A stretch of DNA of 64,000 nt from assembly GCA_019022495.1 (NCBI GenBank), contig JAFEKR010000018.1, positions 806,001-870,000 on the forward strand. Reading direction: 5' to 3'. Origin of the DNA: Epichloe hybrida (lineage: Eukaryota > Ascomycota > Sordariomycetes > Hypocreales > Clavicipitaceae). Both the position numbers and the translations under genes were made by a program. This document shows positions 1-11,109 of the stretch, piece after piece (position 1 is the first letter of the stretch; every line of letters begins with the position of its first letter). The notes under the pieces were generated by a model. That model was given only the letters and a program-made list of their open reading frames with translations. It ran no database searches and was not told where the DNA came from.

Positions 1-3000
1 CTCCTTAAGAACCAAAGGGATATATTATAGTCTATGTTATTAATTCTTAATTTGCTATTTAAGGCATTTATTAAGATATATAATATCTTCTATAGAGGGC
101 TCTTAGTATTAAGCTATAATTAATAGGTTATATAAAGCTTCTAGTTAATATATAGTTATAATATAGCTCCCTTAGGCTTATTATTCTATATAATCTTACT
201 TTACCATTAGGGATTAAGGATTAACTTACTTAATCTTCTAACTTTAACCTTTCTAGGTTAAGATTAGCGAATTATTAGTGTTCTAGGTTAAGATATAACT
301 ATTAAAGATAAGGGAATTCTTAGTAGTTAATTATTACTTCTCTTTAGCTATAAAGTTAGCTTTCTAGAGCTTTTTCTCTTCTTTTTAGAAGAAGTTATTA
401 TTACTTAGGCCTAATATATTATTAGTTTATATTCTAATAATACTAAAGAGGTTCTTATTATTTAGGGTAGTAATTAATAAGCAAGGATTATAAGTTAAGG
501 TTATTATATTAAGGTTATCCCTATAGTAATAGAAGTATATTACTTACTAGTAGGTTCTAGCCTTTATAATCCTATGAAGAGGTTTAATTAATTTAATTAT
601 AGTCCCTTCTAGAAAGAGGTATGTAATTTACTTTAGAATTCTTATAATAATTAGCCTTATTAGCATTATATATATTCAAGTGTAGGCTTATGTAAGATTA
701 TAAATCTAAAGGTAAATACTTCTTTTTCTTAATAATAAAGCAATAGCTATAATAAGGTATTAACTTGCTTATTATATTATTAGTAATTATATTAGGATAA
801 ATTCCTTTCCTTTATTATTATAGCCTTATATAATAAGGTAAGACTTCTTATATAGTAAGTCTATTTCTTTACCTTTAATCTCTCTAACTATATAAGAATT
901 AAACATTCTATAACCTCTATGCTTTACTAGGTTAAACTTAATAAATTTAAATATATTATAAGCTTATAAGCATTAATTTTAGCTTAATTAAACTACTTAA
1001 AGGGTTTTCCTAGGGTTATAATCCTTCCTTCTTAGTAAAGTTAAAGAGTAAGGTTCTAATTAGCCTTTTCCTTTACTATAAGAAATACTATACTTAGTAT
1101 CCCTCTAGCTATAACCTCTTAAATAAAGGCCTTCTCCTAATCTTTATTTATATGTATATAAAGCTAAATTAAGCTAATATTCTTCTTAAGGCTATAAGGT
1201 TTTTTTTTCCTTACTTTTATTCCTTTAGGGTAAGGTAATAAGTCTTTAACTTAATAGCTTCCCCTTAGGGCTATTTAGGCTTTATAAGCCTCTTTATTAA
1301 ACTCTCCTATACTTATAAATTACACTATAAGGGCTTTTCTTAGTCTCTCTTACTTTCTCTTAGCTAGTACTTATAGCTCTTTACTACCCTTTATTAAAGA
1401 ATTTCTTTTATTAGTAATAGTTAGTTATATAGTTATTTCTTTCTTTATATTACTAGGCTATTACTCTAGTAAATTATAGGGCCTTATCTCTTACTATTCT
1501 AGTCCCTTTATAATATATAGGTCTTTATAGTAAGGCTTTACTACTATAAAGTAAAACTTTACTAGGCTATAGGGTATATTAATAGTATAGGTGTTTTTAT
1601 TAGTAATAAGTAGCTTATATAAGCTATATTAGCTACCTTTCTCTTTTTATATATATATATTAGCTTATAGTAGTAGCTAGTATATAAGTACTATATTAGG
1701 ACTATTCTAGGCTCTAAGGGCATTATAAACCTAGTATAAAGCTAGATAATATTACACTTTATTAGTTACTTTATAAATTACCTTGAAATATTAAATAATA
1801 GAGATACTTAGTAGTAACTTATCTATTATCTATAGGTAGCCTCTAAAGACTAGTATAGTTAGGATAATACTATTTAGGCTTGTAAAGTTATTAATAGCCT
1901 TAATAGCTATTTAAAGGTATTACTTTAGCGTAAGTTTTATTCTAATTAAGTCTATAATAATATTATAGGCTTAGCGTAAAGGTCTATAATATCTCTTAAC
2001 CTTTCTAAAACTATTATAAGCTTTAATTAGTATCTTATTAGTCTTAATTAATATTAATTAAGTATAATACTTAAATTTAGTAAAAGTAAAGTTATTACTA
2101 GCATTATGAATAATCTAATCTAGAGGTCTAAGATAAGTATTAATCTAATATTTATAGATTATGTCCTAGATATCTTAAGCCTTTTACTTCTTTAGATTAA
2201 GGAACTAGGCTACCTAGAATAAGGTTACTAAATTAATAATATAAAGCACTAGTTAGCTATTAATTTATATGATATTAATAATAATCTTGTAGTTAAATTT
2301 GTAATTATCCTTAATTATAAATTTAAATTAGCTAGGGGCTTTTCTATGTATTTAGTAATAGTAGTAGACTTTAGTTAATTTCTTAATTACCTAGTATTTA
2401 ACTTTATAACTAGCTTAGTAAAGGATCTTTATAAGCTATTAAATTGAAGGATAACTAAGCTAATAATATAATTTATAAATATCTCCTTCTAAAAGGTAAA
2501 AGGTAACAATCTCTCTTACCTCTAGTAACCACTAAGGATATCCCTACTATTATATAATAGGTATAGTTTTATTACCTTAGATAAGCACGTTAGTAAGGTT
2601 ATTAATCTTAACTTATATCTTATCTATATTAGTAATTAAGAAAAGGAAGGGGGTAGCTATATTAAGGATATAGAATTTAAGCTCTCTAAGTTCTATAGGT
2701 ATATAAAGAATACCTTTTATAACTACTAATCTAGTGCTAAATATAATAATTTAGGGCTTATAAGGGATTACCTTTAATAAAGGTATTAATCTTAATAAAG
2801 CCTTTACTTATACCTCTCCTACACTTAATTTTCCTATAGCGCTAGTATTAGGTATAATTTCTCTAAAGACCTCTTTAAAATAGCGTTCTTTAGAGATATA
2901 ATAGATTAAGCCTTTATTACACACTTATAGCTTATAAAGCTTTTATTTAAGGAATATATATTAAAAAGCTTAATTATATAAGGTTACTAGGATATTAATA

Positions 3001-3207
3001 TTAGTAGTGTTATAATTAGTCTATAGTCTAAAATAGAAGAATTATATAATACTTAAATATACTATTAATAGTAGTCTTTCTCCTTTTAATATTCTTTAGT
3101 AAAGTAATTAGAAAACTAGTAGTTACTCTTACTATATATAAAGTAACGCTTAGTGCTTAGCCTAGGGCTTTACCTATAATAACTTCCTCTACTATAGGAT
3201 TATTATC
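1..3207 (-). pseudogene. Copia-1 B pol remnant (integrase, RT, part of RNase H)
   Basis: Degenerate pol, collinear in reverse with A from about 6730 to 10125. The reverse-transcriptase catalytic site is readable at 418-429, where the reverse strand encodes stop-T-N-N in place of QTDD. Both aspartates are Asn and the Gln codon is TAA, the expected C-to-T/G-to-A result. A decayed Gag zinc knuckle lies near 3111-3146. No reading frame is open for any useful length, so this is dead coding sequence. It is interrupted at 3207/3560 by the TRIM. Confidence 0.85.
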
Positions 3208-3288
3208 TGTTAAAATATATTGTTAAAAATATATAAGGCTTTGTAATCCTAGGTTCAGTCGGATCGGTCCACTCTTTTGATTTCAACA
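3208..3288 (+). repeat. TRIM 5' LTR (81 bp)
   Basis: Starts TGTTAAAA and ends TTTCAACA. It contains a short internal duplication of TGTTAAAA-type sequence and TATATAAGG, which could serve as a TATA box. Differs from 3479-3559 only at the C of GATCGG. Confidence 0.9.
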
Positions 3289-3300
3289 GGTTATGAGCCC
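3289..3300 (+). other. TRIM primer-binding site (half-tRNA iMet type)
   Basis: GGTTATGAGCCC directly abuts the LTR. It is the complement of GGGCTCATAACC, the anticodon stem-loop of initiator tRNA-Met in yeast. Drosophila copia and yeast Ty5 are known to prime from such an internal half-tRNA. The same site follows the H LTR. Confidence 0.75.
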
Positions 3301-3302
3301 GG

Positions 3303-3386
3303 TGGCGCAGTGGTTGTGGCTCACTGCGTTTTTAGCCCACCATAGTGGAGTACTACTCTGCGAGGCAAGGTTATGGGTTCGAACCC
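3303..3386 (+). promoter_or_regulatory. Pol III-like A box and B box inside the TRIM
   Basis: TGGCGCAGTGG (3303-3313) fits the tRNA A-box consensus apart from one missing base. GGTTCGAACCC (3376-3386) is a near-perfect B box, 62 bases further on. Hairpins are visible: CGCAGTG pairs with CACTGCG (3306-3328), and GGGTTCGAACCC is self-complementary. The acceptor ends do not pair, so this is a tRNA-derived, SINE-like head rather than a tRNA gene. A short A run follows. Confidence 0.6.
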
Positions 3387-3470
3387 TGCCGAAAAAAAAA
3401 AAAACAACTAAAGAAATTCAATTGCTAGTATAAGCCTAACCTCCAATAGGGCACCTGGATGTACAATTCC

Positions 3471-3478
3471 AGGGGGAG
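3471..3478 (+). other. TRIM polypurine tract
   Basis: AGGGGGAG immediately precedes the 3' LTR, the usual position of the plus-strand primer. It resembles the GAGGGGG tract before the H 3' LTR. Confidence 0.75.
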
Positions 3479-3559
3479 TGTTAAAATATATTGTTAAAAA
3501 TATATAAGGCTTTGTAATCCTAGGTTCAGTCGGATTGGTCCACTCTTTTGATTTCAACA
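3479..3559 (+). repeat. TRIM 3' LTR (81 bp)
   Basis: Direct repeat of 3208-3288 with one transition. Followed by the duplicated target TTATC. Confidence 0.9.
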
Positions 3560-4351
3560 TTATCTATACTAATAATTAGTAAATATAGCCTCTAGAGGGT
3601 TTTCTTATTAATACTAAAGGTATTAGAAAGACTTCTTATTTAATTTTATAATAGTAATTACCTTATAAAGGTCTTTAGTAAGACTTTTAAAGCCTATAGA
3701 GTATATATATTTTACTATCTAATATTTATGTATACTAGCTATAGTATTTAATACTTACTTATAAAGTTTAGTATTTACTATTTTAGTAAGGTATAAACCT
3801 CTATAGATTTTCTTAAGAGTTAATAATATAATCTTAAGATAATTAAGCTTACTTTTATTAGGGTTTTTCTTAATTATACTCTTTAGTGTTATACTACTTT
3901 ACTTATAGTAATAGAATTATTAGTTACTTTCTATCTTAAAGTATTAATAAATATAAGTAATTATCTCTTTATAGGAATAGTTATTCTTAAAGAGGTAATT
4001 AAGGTAATATTATTTAGTATTACTTATTAATATAATAAGGAAAGCCTTCTAATAATATATTTAAGGAAGGTTAATTCTATTATACTTATTTTTAAAGAGC
4101 ATAATCTTTAGTGTTAAGAAGTTATATAGTTTTCTACTATAATAGTTACTATTCTTATATATTTTTATAAGCTCTAAGATTTTCTTTATAATCTAATCTT
4201 TAGAGGGGAATTACTATAAAGGCATAATTTATTATAAATAATAGTCTACTAGTTATTCTTAATAATAATTATCTAGGTGAAGCTATTAGTATAATAAGGA
4301 TTATTATAAGGGTTTTTATAAGGGTTTAAGTAATCTCTAGGGTAGGTTATT
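3560..4351 (-). pseudogene. Copia-1 B gag remnant, distal part
   Basis: Reverse-strand gag, collinear with A between about 5940 and 6740. It ends at the insertion point of A, where TTATT is duplicated (4347-4351 and 11110-11114). Compared with C (27240 region) it has lost about 20 bp just before the junction. No open frame remains. Confidence 0.8.
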
Positions 4352-4614
4352 TGTTAATTCCTTCGGATCTTTATTGGTTCAATCGTGGCCAAAGACTAGA
4401 CCAAATTGTGGGTCTAGCGCGATGCACGCAATGCGATTAGCTACACTAATTTGCTACTCTCTCTTTTGCCTTAGACATAGGTTTCGCTTACTTTCCTAGC
4501 ATCTAGACTTTCCCTCTCTTCTCCCCCTTTCTAGCTAATTAATTTAACTATTATTAACTTTAATATTATAGGATTTATCCTTTTACTTATATAAGCACCT
4601 TAGTGTAACTAATA
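4352..4614 (+). repeat. Copia-1 A 5' LTR (263 bp)
   Basis: The outer half keeps CG and CA (GCGCGATGCACGCAATGCG). The inner half is converted towards TA and the end reads CTAATA instead of CTAACA. A mirror image of the 3' LTR pattern. Confidence 0.93.
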
Positions 4615-4628
4615 CTAATTAGTAGTTA
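4615..4628 (+). other. Candidate primer-binding site of the Copia-1/2/3 clade
   Basis: CTAATTAGTAGTTA follows the LTR. The same 14 bases, with G/A at one site, directly follow the LTRs of B, D and E although those LTRs differ. Position and conservation suggest the primer site. I could not match it to a tRNA 3' end. Confidence 0.45.
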
Positions 4629-5300
4629 ACTTTATAACTATAAATAAGCTAGGTATTATAAAAAAAGACATTTCTATAGACACTACTACTACTACCCCTT
4701 ATTATACTATAATAGTTATTATAGTAAAGAGGTATAACTATATAAGTGTACTAAAGGAAGAGACTAGAATCCTAGTTATAGGCTTATTAGGCTTCTAAGG
4801 AATTAATCTATTAACCCTTAGGCTAAGGGATATAACTTTATTATATCTATCTAGGATATTATTATTAATTATTAATTTTATTATCTATTATAAGAAAACT
4901 AACTAAATAACTAAGTTTATTGCTATAAGGCATTTATTTTAAACCTAATATTAAATAACCTTAGCTAAGCTAGCTAATATATCTATAACTTCTTTATAAA
5001 TATTCCCTTCTCCTAATAGACCTTTAATCTCTCCTTATAAGTATCTATAGCTTATTTCTTACCCCTTTATTATTAGTACTATTTGCCTTATACTTATTAG
5101 TAAGAGAGAGAGATTACTTACTTCCCTCCTTTTTATAAAAAATAAGAAGTGGTAATTCCTATTATTCCCTCATTATTTTTTCTTATTACTCTTAGCTACT
5201 TTTAGCATTTCTATTGCTTTATCTTTACTTATTAATTTATACTTATTACTACTTTTACTATTTTTCTTTTATTATTTTTCCTTATTTTTGTAATTTTCTA
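4629..5300 (+). other. Copia-1 A untranslated leader
   Basis: About 670 bp without a recognisable coding motif, collinear with the leaders of B (about 11850-12510) and C (27900-28280). It contains one copy of the AAAAGTAG-type unit that is expanded fourfold in B. Nothing else is visible. Confidence 0.6.
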
Positions 5301-8300
5301 ATTTTATTAGAGTAATAACACTCCTAAAAAGTAAAAGAAAACCCTTATAATAGTAATAGGTAAAAACAGGAGCTTAATTAGTAATAAAGAATAATAACTT
5401 AAATATTCCTTTTATAGTTAAAGATAGTAAAGGAATCTAGACCTTCTATAAGAGGAAGGGCTACTAGTAATAGTAAGGCTCTAATTATTACCCCTAAGAG
5501 ACCCTAAAGGTATAAGTTACCCCTATACCTTTAATAGCTTACTTATAACTTCTTATATAACTAGAAAGAATTCGTTAAGCTAAATCTAGAGATTACTATA
5601 TAGCTTAAGCTTAATAACTAAATTATAAGATTTATTAACCTTAGTAAGTATTAAGGTTAGAGAGATAATAACCTATAGGAATTATTTTAAGAAGACTTTA
5701 AAGGCTAGTTTAAAGATACCTTTAAAAAGGTATCTAAGGATATTATTAGAGAATTATGTAATTCTTTGTGAGATTATAGTGTCCTTATTAGGTAAGGCCT
5801 AGAATATTTAATCCTAGTATTGCTTAAGGAAGTGCTTTATTAAACTTTAATACCCCTTTAGTTATAGGAAAGATTATAAGAAAGACTATAATCTTATAAA
5901 CCCCTAGAGCCTTAGTATTAATAGCCCTAATAACTTACCCTAGAATTTAACCTTCCCTAACCCTAAAGATTACTTAAACCCTTATAAAAACCCCTATAAT
6001 AATCCTTATTATATTAATAGCTTTATCTAGATAATTATTATTAATAATAACTAGTAAACTGTTATTTATAATAAATTATGCCTTTATAGTAATTCCCCTC
6101 TAAAGATTAGATTATAAAGAAGATCTTAGAGCTTATAAAGATATATAAGGATAGTAACTACTATAGTAAAAAACTATATAACTTCTTAATACTAAAGATT
6201 ATGCTTTTTAAAAATAAGTAAAATAAAATTAACCTTTTTTAAATATATTATTAAAAGGCTTTCCTTATTATATTAATAAGTAATACTAAATAATACTACC
6301 TTAATTACCTCTTTAGAAATAACTATTCCTATAAAGAGATAATTACTTATATTTGTTAATACTTTAAGATAGAAAGTAATTAGTAATTCTATTACTATAA
6401 GTAAAGTAATATAATACTAAAGAGTATAATTAAGAAAAACCCTAATAAAAGTAAGCTTAATTATCTTAAGATTATATTATTAACTCTTAAGAAAATTTAT
6501 AAAGGCCTATACCTTACTAAAATAGTAAATACTAAACTTTATAAGTAAGTGTTAAATACTATAGCTAGTATACCTAAATATTAGATAGTAAAATATATAT
6601 ACTTTATAGGCTTTAAAAGTCTTACTAAAGACCTTTATAAAGTAATTACTATTATAGAATTAAATAAGAAGTTCTCCTAATACCTTTAGTACTAATAAGA
6701 AAACCCTCTAGAGGCTATATTTACTAATTATTAGTATAGATAATAATCCTATAGCAAAGGAAGTTATTATAGGTAAAGCCTTAGGCTAAGCACTAAGCGT
6801 TACTTTATATATAGTAAGAGTAACTACTAGTTTTCTAATTACTTTACTAAAGAATATTAAAAGAAGAAAGACTACTAGTAAGCTAGTAAAATATACTATA
6901 TACCTCCTTTAGAGAAAAGATTCTAGGTATTTCTTACCTCCTATAAAGGGTAAAATAATAATAAGCCTAATAAAGGCTTAGGTAAGAATTAGGAAGTATA
7001 TCTTATAGCTTATATAGAAGCTAAAGATAATAATAATAATATAAAGAAGCTACTATTAATAGTATATCTAAGTATTATATAATTCTTCTATTCTAGACTA
7101 TAGACTAACTATAACACTATAATTATTAATATTCTTATAACCTTATATAATTAAGCTTTTTAATATATATTTCTTAAATAAAAGCTTTATAAGCTATAAG
7201 AGTGTAATAAAGGCTTGATTTATTATGTCTCTAAAGAACACTATTCTAAAGAGGTCTTTAGAGGAATTATGCCTAATACTAGTGCTATAGGGAAATTAAG
7301 TGTAGGAGAGGTATAAGTAAAGGCTTTATTAAGATTAATGCTTTTATTAAAGGTAATCCCTTATAAGCCCTAAATTATTATATTTAGTGCTAGATTAGCT
7401 ATTATAAAAGGTATTCTTTATATGCCTATAGAACTTAGAGAGCTTAAATTTTATATTCTAAATATAGCTACCCTTTTTCTCTTCTTAATTACTAATATAA
7501 ATAAGATATAAGTTAAGATTAATAACCTTGCTAATATACTTATCTAAGGTAATAAAACTATACCTATTATGTGATAATAAGGATATCCTTAGTGGTTACT
7601 AGAGGTAAGAGAGATAGTTACCTTCTACCTTTTAGAAGGAGATATTTATTAATTATATTATTAACTTAGTTATTCTTCTATTTAATAGCTTATAAAGATC
7701 CTTTACTAAGCTAGTTATAAAGTTAAATACTAGGTAATTAAGAAATTAACTAAGGTTTACTACTATTACTAAATATATAGAAAAGCCCCTAGCTAATTTA
7801 AATTTATAATTAAGGATAATCATAAATTTAACTATAAGATTATTATTAATATTATGTAAATTAATAGTTAACTAGTGCTTTATATTATTAATTTAGTAAC
7901 CTTATTCTAGGTAGCCTAGTTCCTTAATCTAAAGAAGTAAAAGGCTTAAGATATCTAGAATATAATTCGCAAATATTAGATTAATACTTATCTTAGACCT
8001 CTAGATTAGATTATTTATAATACTAGTAATAACTTTGCTTCTGCTAAATTTAGGTATTATGCTTAATTAATATTAATTAAGACTCATAAGATACTAATTA
8101 AAGCCTATAATAGTATTAGAAAGGTTAAGAGATATTACAGACCTTTGCGCTAAGCCTATAATATTATTATAGACTTAATTAGAATAGAACTTATATTAAA
8201 GTAATAACTTTAGATAGCTATTAAGGCTATTAATAACTTTATAAGCCTAAATAGAATTATCCTAACTATACTAGTCTTTAGAGGCTACCTATAGATAATA

Positions 8301-10650
8301 AATAAGTTACTACTAAGTATCTTTATTATTTAATATACTAAGGTAATTTATAAAGTAACTAATAAAGTCTAATATTATCTAGCTTTATACTAGGTTTATA
8401 ATACCCTTAGAACCTAGAATAGTCCTAATATAGCGCCTATACACTAGCTACTACTATAGGCTAATATATATATATATAAAGAGAAGGGTAGCTAGTATAG
8501 CCTATATAAGCTACTTACTACTAATAAAGAGACTTATACTATTAATATACCTTATATCCTAGTAAAGTTTTACTTTATAGTAGTAAAGCCTTACTATAAA
8601 GACTTATATATTATAAAAGGATTAGAATAGTAAGGGATAAGGCCTTATAATTTACTAGAGTAATAGCTTAGTAATATAAAGGAAGGAGAAACTATATAAC
8701 TAACTACTACTAATAAAAAAAATTCTCTAATAGAAAATAGTAAAGAGCTATAGGTACTAATTAAGAGAAAGTAAGGAAGACTAAGAAAGGCCCTTATAGT
8801 ATAATTTATAAGTATAGAAGAGTCTAATAAGGAGGCTTATAAAGCCTAAATAGCCCTAAGAGAAAGCTATTAAGTTAAAGACTTATTACCTTACCTTAAA
8901 GGAATAAAAGTAAGGAAGAGAAAACCTTATAGCCCTAAGAAGAATATTAGCCTAGTTTAGCTTTATATACTTATAAATAAAGATTAGAAGGAGGCCTTTA
9001 TTTAAGAGGTTATAGCTAGAGGGATACTAAGTATAGTATTTCTTATAGTAAAGGAAGAGGCTAATTAAAACCTTACTCTTTAACTTTACTAAGAAAGAAG
9101 GATTATAACCCTAGGAAAACCCTTTAAGTAATCTAATTAAGCTAAAATTAATGCTTTATAAGCTTATAATATATTTAAATTTATTAAGTTTAACCTAGTA
9201 AAGCATAGAGGTTATAGAATCTTTAATTCTTATATAGTTAGAGAGATTAAGGGTAAAGGAATAGACTTACTATATAAGAAGTCCTGCCTTATTATATAAG
9301 GTTATGATAATAAAGGAAAGGAATTTATCCTAATATAATTGCTAATAATATAATAAGTAAGCTAATACCTTATTATAGCTATTACTTTATTATTAAGAAG
9401 AAGAGGTATTTACCTTTAGATTCGCAATATCACGTAAGCCTACACTTAATTATATATAATGCTAATAAGGCTAATTATTATAAGAATTCTAAAGTAAATT
9501 ATATACCTCTTCCTAGAAGGGACTATAATTAAATTAATTAAACCTCTTTATAGGATTTTAAAGGCTAGAACCTACTAGTAAGTAATATACTTCTATTACT
9601 ATAGGGATAACCTTAATATAATAACCTTAACTTATAATCACTGTTTATTAATTACTACCCTAAATAATAAAAACCTCTTTAGTATTATTAGAATATAAAC
9701 TAATAATATATTAGGCCTAAGTAATAATAACTTCTTCTAAAAAGAAAAGAAAGAGCTTTAGAAAGCTAACTTTATAGCTAAAGAGAAGTAATAATTAACT
9801 ACTAAGAATCCCCTTATCTTTAATAGTTATATCTTAACCTAAAACACTAATAATTCGCTAATCTTAACTTAGAAAGGTTAAAGTTAGAAGATTAAGGAAG
9901 TTAATTCTTAATCCCTAATAGTAAAGTAAGATTATATAAAGCAATAAGCCTAAGGAAGTTATATTATAACTATATATTAACTAGAAGCTTTATATAACCT
10001 GTTAATTATTGCTTAATACTAAGAGCCCTCTATAAAAGATATTATATATCTTAATAAATACCCTAAATAGCAGATTAAGAATTAATAACGCGGACTACGA
10101 TATATCCCTTTAGTTCTTAAGGAGGTAAAGCTTTTTGTGTTTGTAAATAGATTACTTACTAATAATAAGGATTTAAGCTTATAGATTAGATACGTGATTA
10201 TAATTAGTAATAAGATAATGCAAGATAATAATACCTTTATTATAAAAGGTAATATTATTATATATAGTTTAATAAAAAGTAAATAAGTTACCTATAGCAT
10301 GCTTACCTCTAAGTTATATAGTATAGTTTAAGGCGCGGATATTACCTACGCGATTTCCATAACTCTCTATTAGATTATGGATTAATTAAAGATGCCTTAG
10401 ATCCCTATAATTCTCTATACTAACTCTTTTTATTATATAAATATCTTATAAAGCTAGGAACCATAAAGAAAAAGAGACTAATAATTAATATTATAGCTCT
10501 TTATTAATTATATAAGAAACACAAGATCTATAAAGTTAAGTGAATTAATAGTAATAATAATCTAGTAAATATAATAACTAAAGCATTACTAAATTCGTTG
10601 CTTTCCTCTCTGATTAATTTAAATAAATTAATGATTTATATAAAAGAATA
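5300..10650 (+). pseudogene. Copia-1 A gag-pol remnant
   Basis: Gag, integrase, RT and RNase H of a copia polyprotein, heavily decayed. Readable landmarks: a Gag zinc knuckle from 6795 (KRYFIYSKSNY then stop, with knuckle Cys read as Tyr and Trp as TAG); the integrase core around 7790-8090 including YNTSNNFASAKF near 8010 (the second catalytic Asp now Asn); the RT active site at 9696-9707 (stop-TNN for QTDD); the RNase H tail at about 10420-10600. The QTDD form of RT and the CWxxxH-like knuckle are typical of a fungal copia clade as I recall it. Gag and pol boundaries are approximate. Confidence 0.85.
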
Positions 10651-10846
10651 GGTAAAGAGACTTATAATATTAGGAAATAGGAGCTTAGGTAAGGAGTAAT
10701 AGATTAATTTAATTAACTAATGCTATGATAGCTAATTAGAGTAGCGGATTCTTATTAAGAGATTTACTTATATACACTTTCCTTTAATCTGATTTTTATT
10801 ACATTTTTAAGCTCTTTAGCCACAAAGGAAAAAGAGAGATTACTAG

Positions 10847-11109
10847 TGTTAATTCCTTTAGATCTTTATTAGTTTAATTATAGCTAAAGACTAGACTAAA
10901 TTGTGGGTCTAGCGTAATACACGTAATACGATTAGCTACACTAATTTGCTACCCTCTCTTTTGCCTTACACATAGGTTTCGCTTACTTTCCTAGCATCTA
11001 GACTTTCCCTCTCTTCTCCCCCTTTCTAGCTAATTAATCTAACTATCATCGACTTTAATATTACGGGATTTATCCTTTTACCTACGCAGGCACCTTGGTG
11101 TAACTAACA
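10847..11109 (+). repeat. Copia-1 A 3' LTR (263 bp)
   Basis: Preceded by the purine-rich AAAGGAAAAAGAGAG tract. Here the inner (left) half is decayed and the outer (right) half keeps CATCG, CGGG and ACGCAGG. Confidence 0.93.

Larger units (their letters stand above)
3208..3559 (+). mobile_element. TRIM: miniature LTR retrotransposon with internal Pol III-like promoter
   Basis: A complete 352-bp element with two 81-bp LTRs (TGTTAAAA...TTTCAACA) that differ at one base (C/T), flanked by the exact duplication TTATC (3203-3207 and 3560-3564). The matching stretch of A near 6740 is uninterrupted, which proves an insertion. The 190-bp interior holds a primer-binding site directly after the LTR, A- and B-box-like motifs, a run of 13 A (3392-3404) and a purine tract before the 3' LTR. 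It codes for nothing. It keeps CA, TG and CG, unlike the decayed DNA around it. The ends and primer site match element H, the likely source of enzymes (inference). Confidence 0.9.
4352..11109 (+). mobile_element. Copia-1 copy A, full length (6758 bp)
   Basis: Bounded by two 263-bp direct LTRs (TGTTAATTCC...GTGTAACTAACA), flanked by the target duplication TTATT and inserted into copy B of the same family in opposite orientation. The order leader, gag, integrase, RT, RNase H is that of Ty1/copia. It is the most complete Copia-1 copy here, but every domain is riddled with TAA/TAG codons and Asp-to-Asn changes, so it is non-autonomous. Confidence 0.95.

Noticed and set aside
3296..3391. A tRNA gene
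   Set aside because: A and B boxes are present, but the acceptor ends do not pair, the T-stem is weak and the segment lies between LTRs with a poly-A run. A tRNA-derived SINE-like head fits better.
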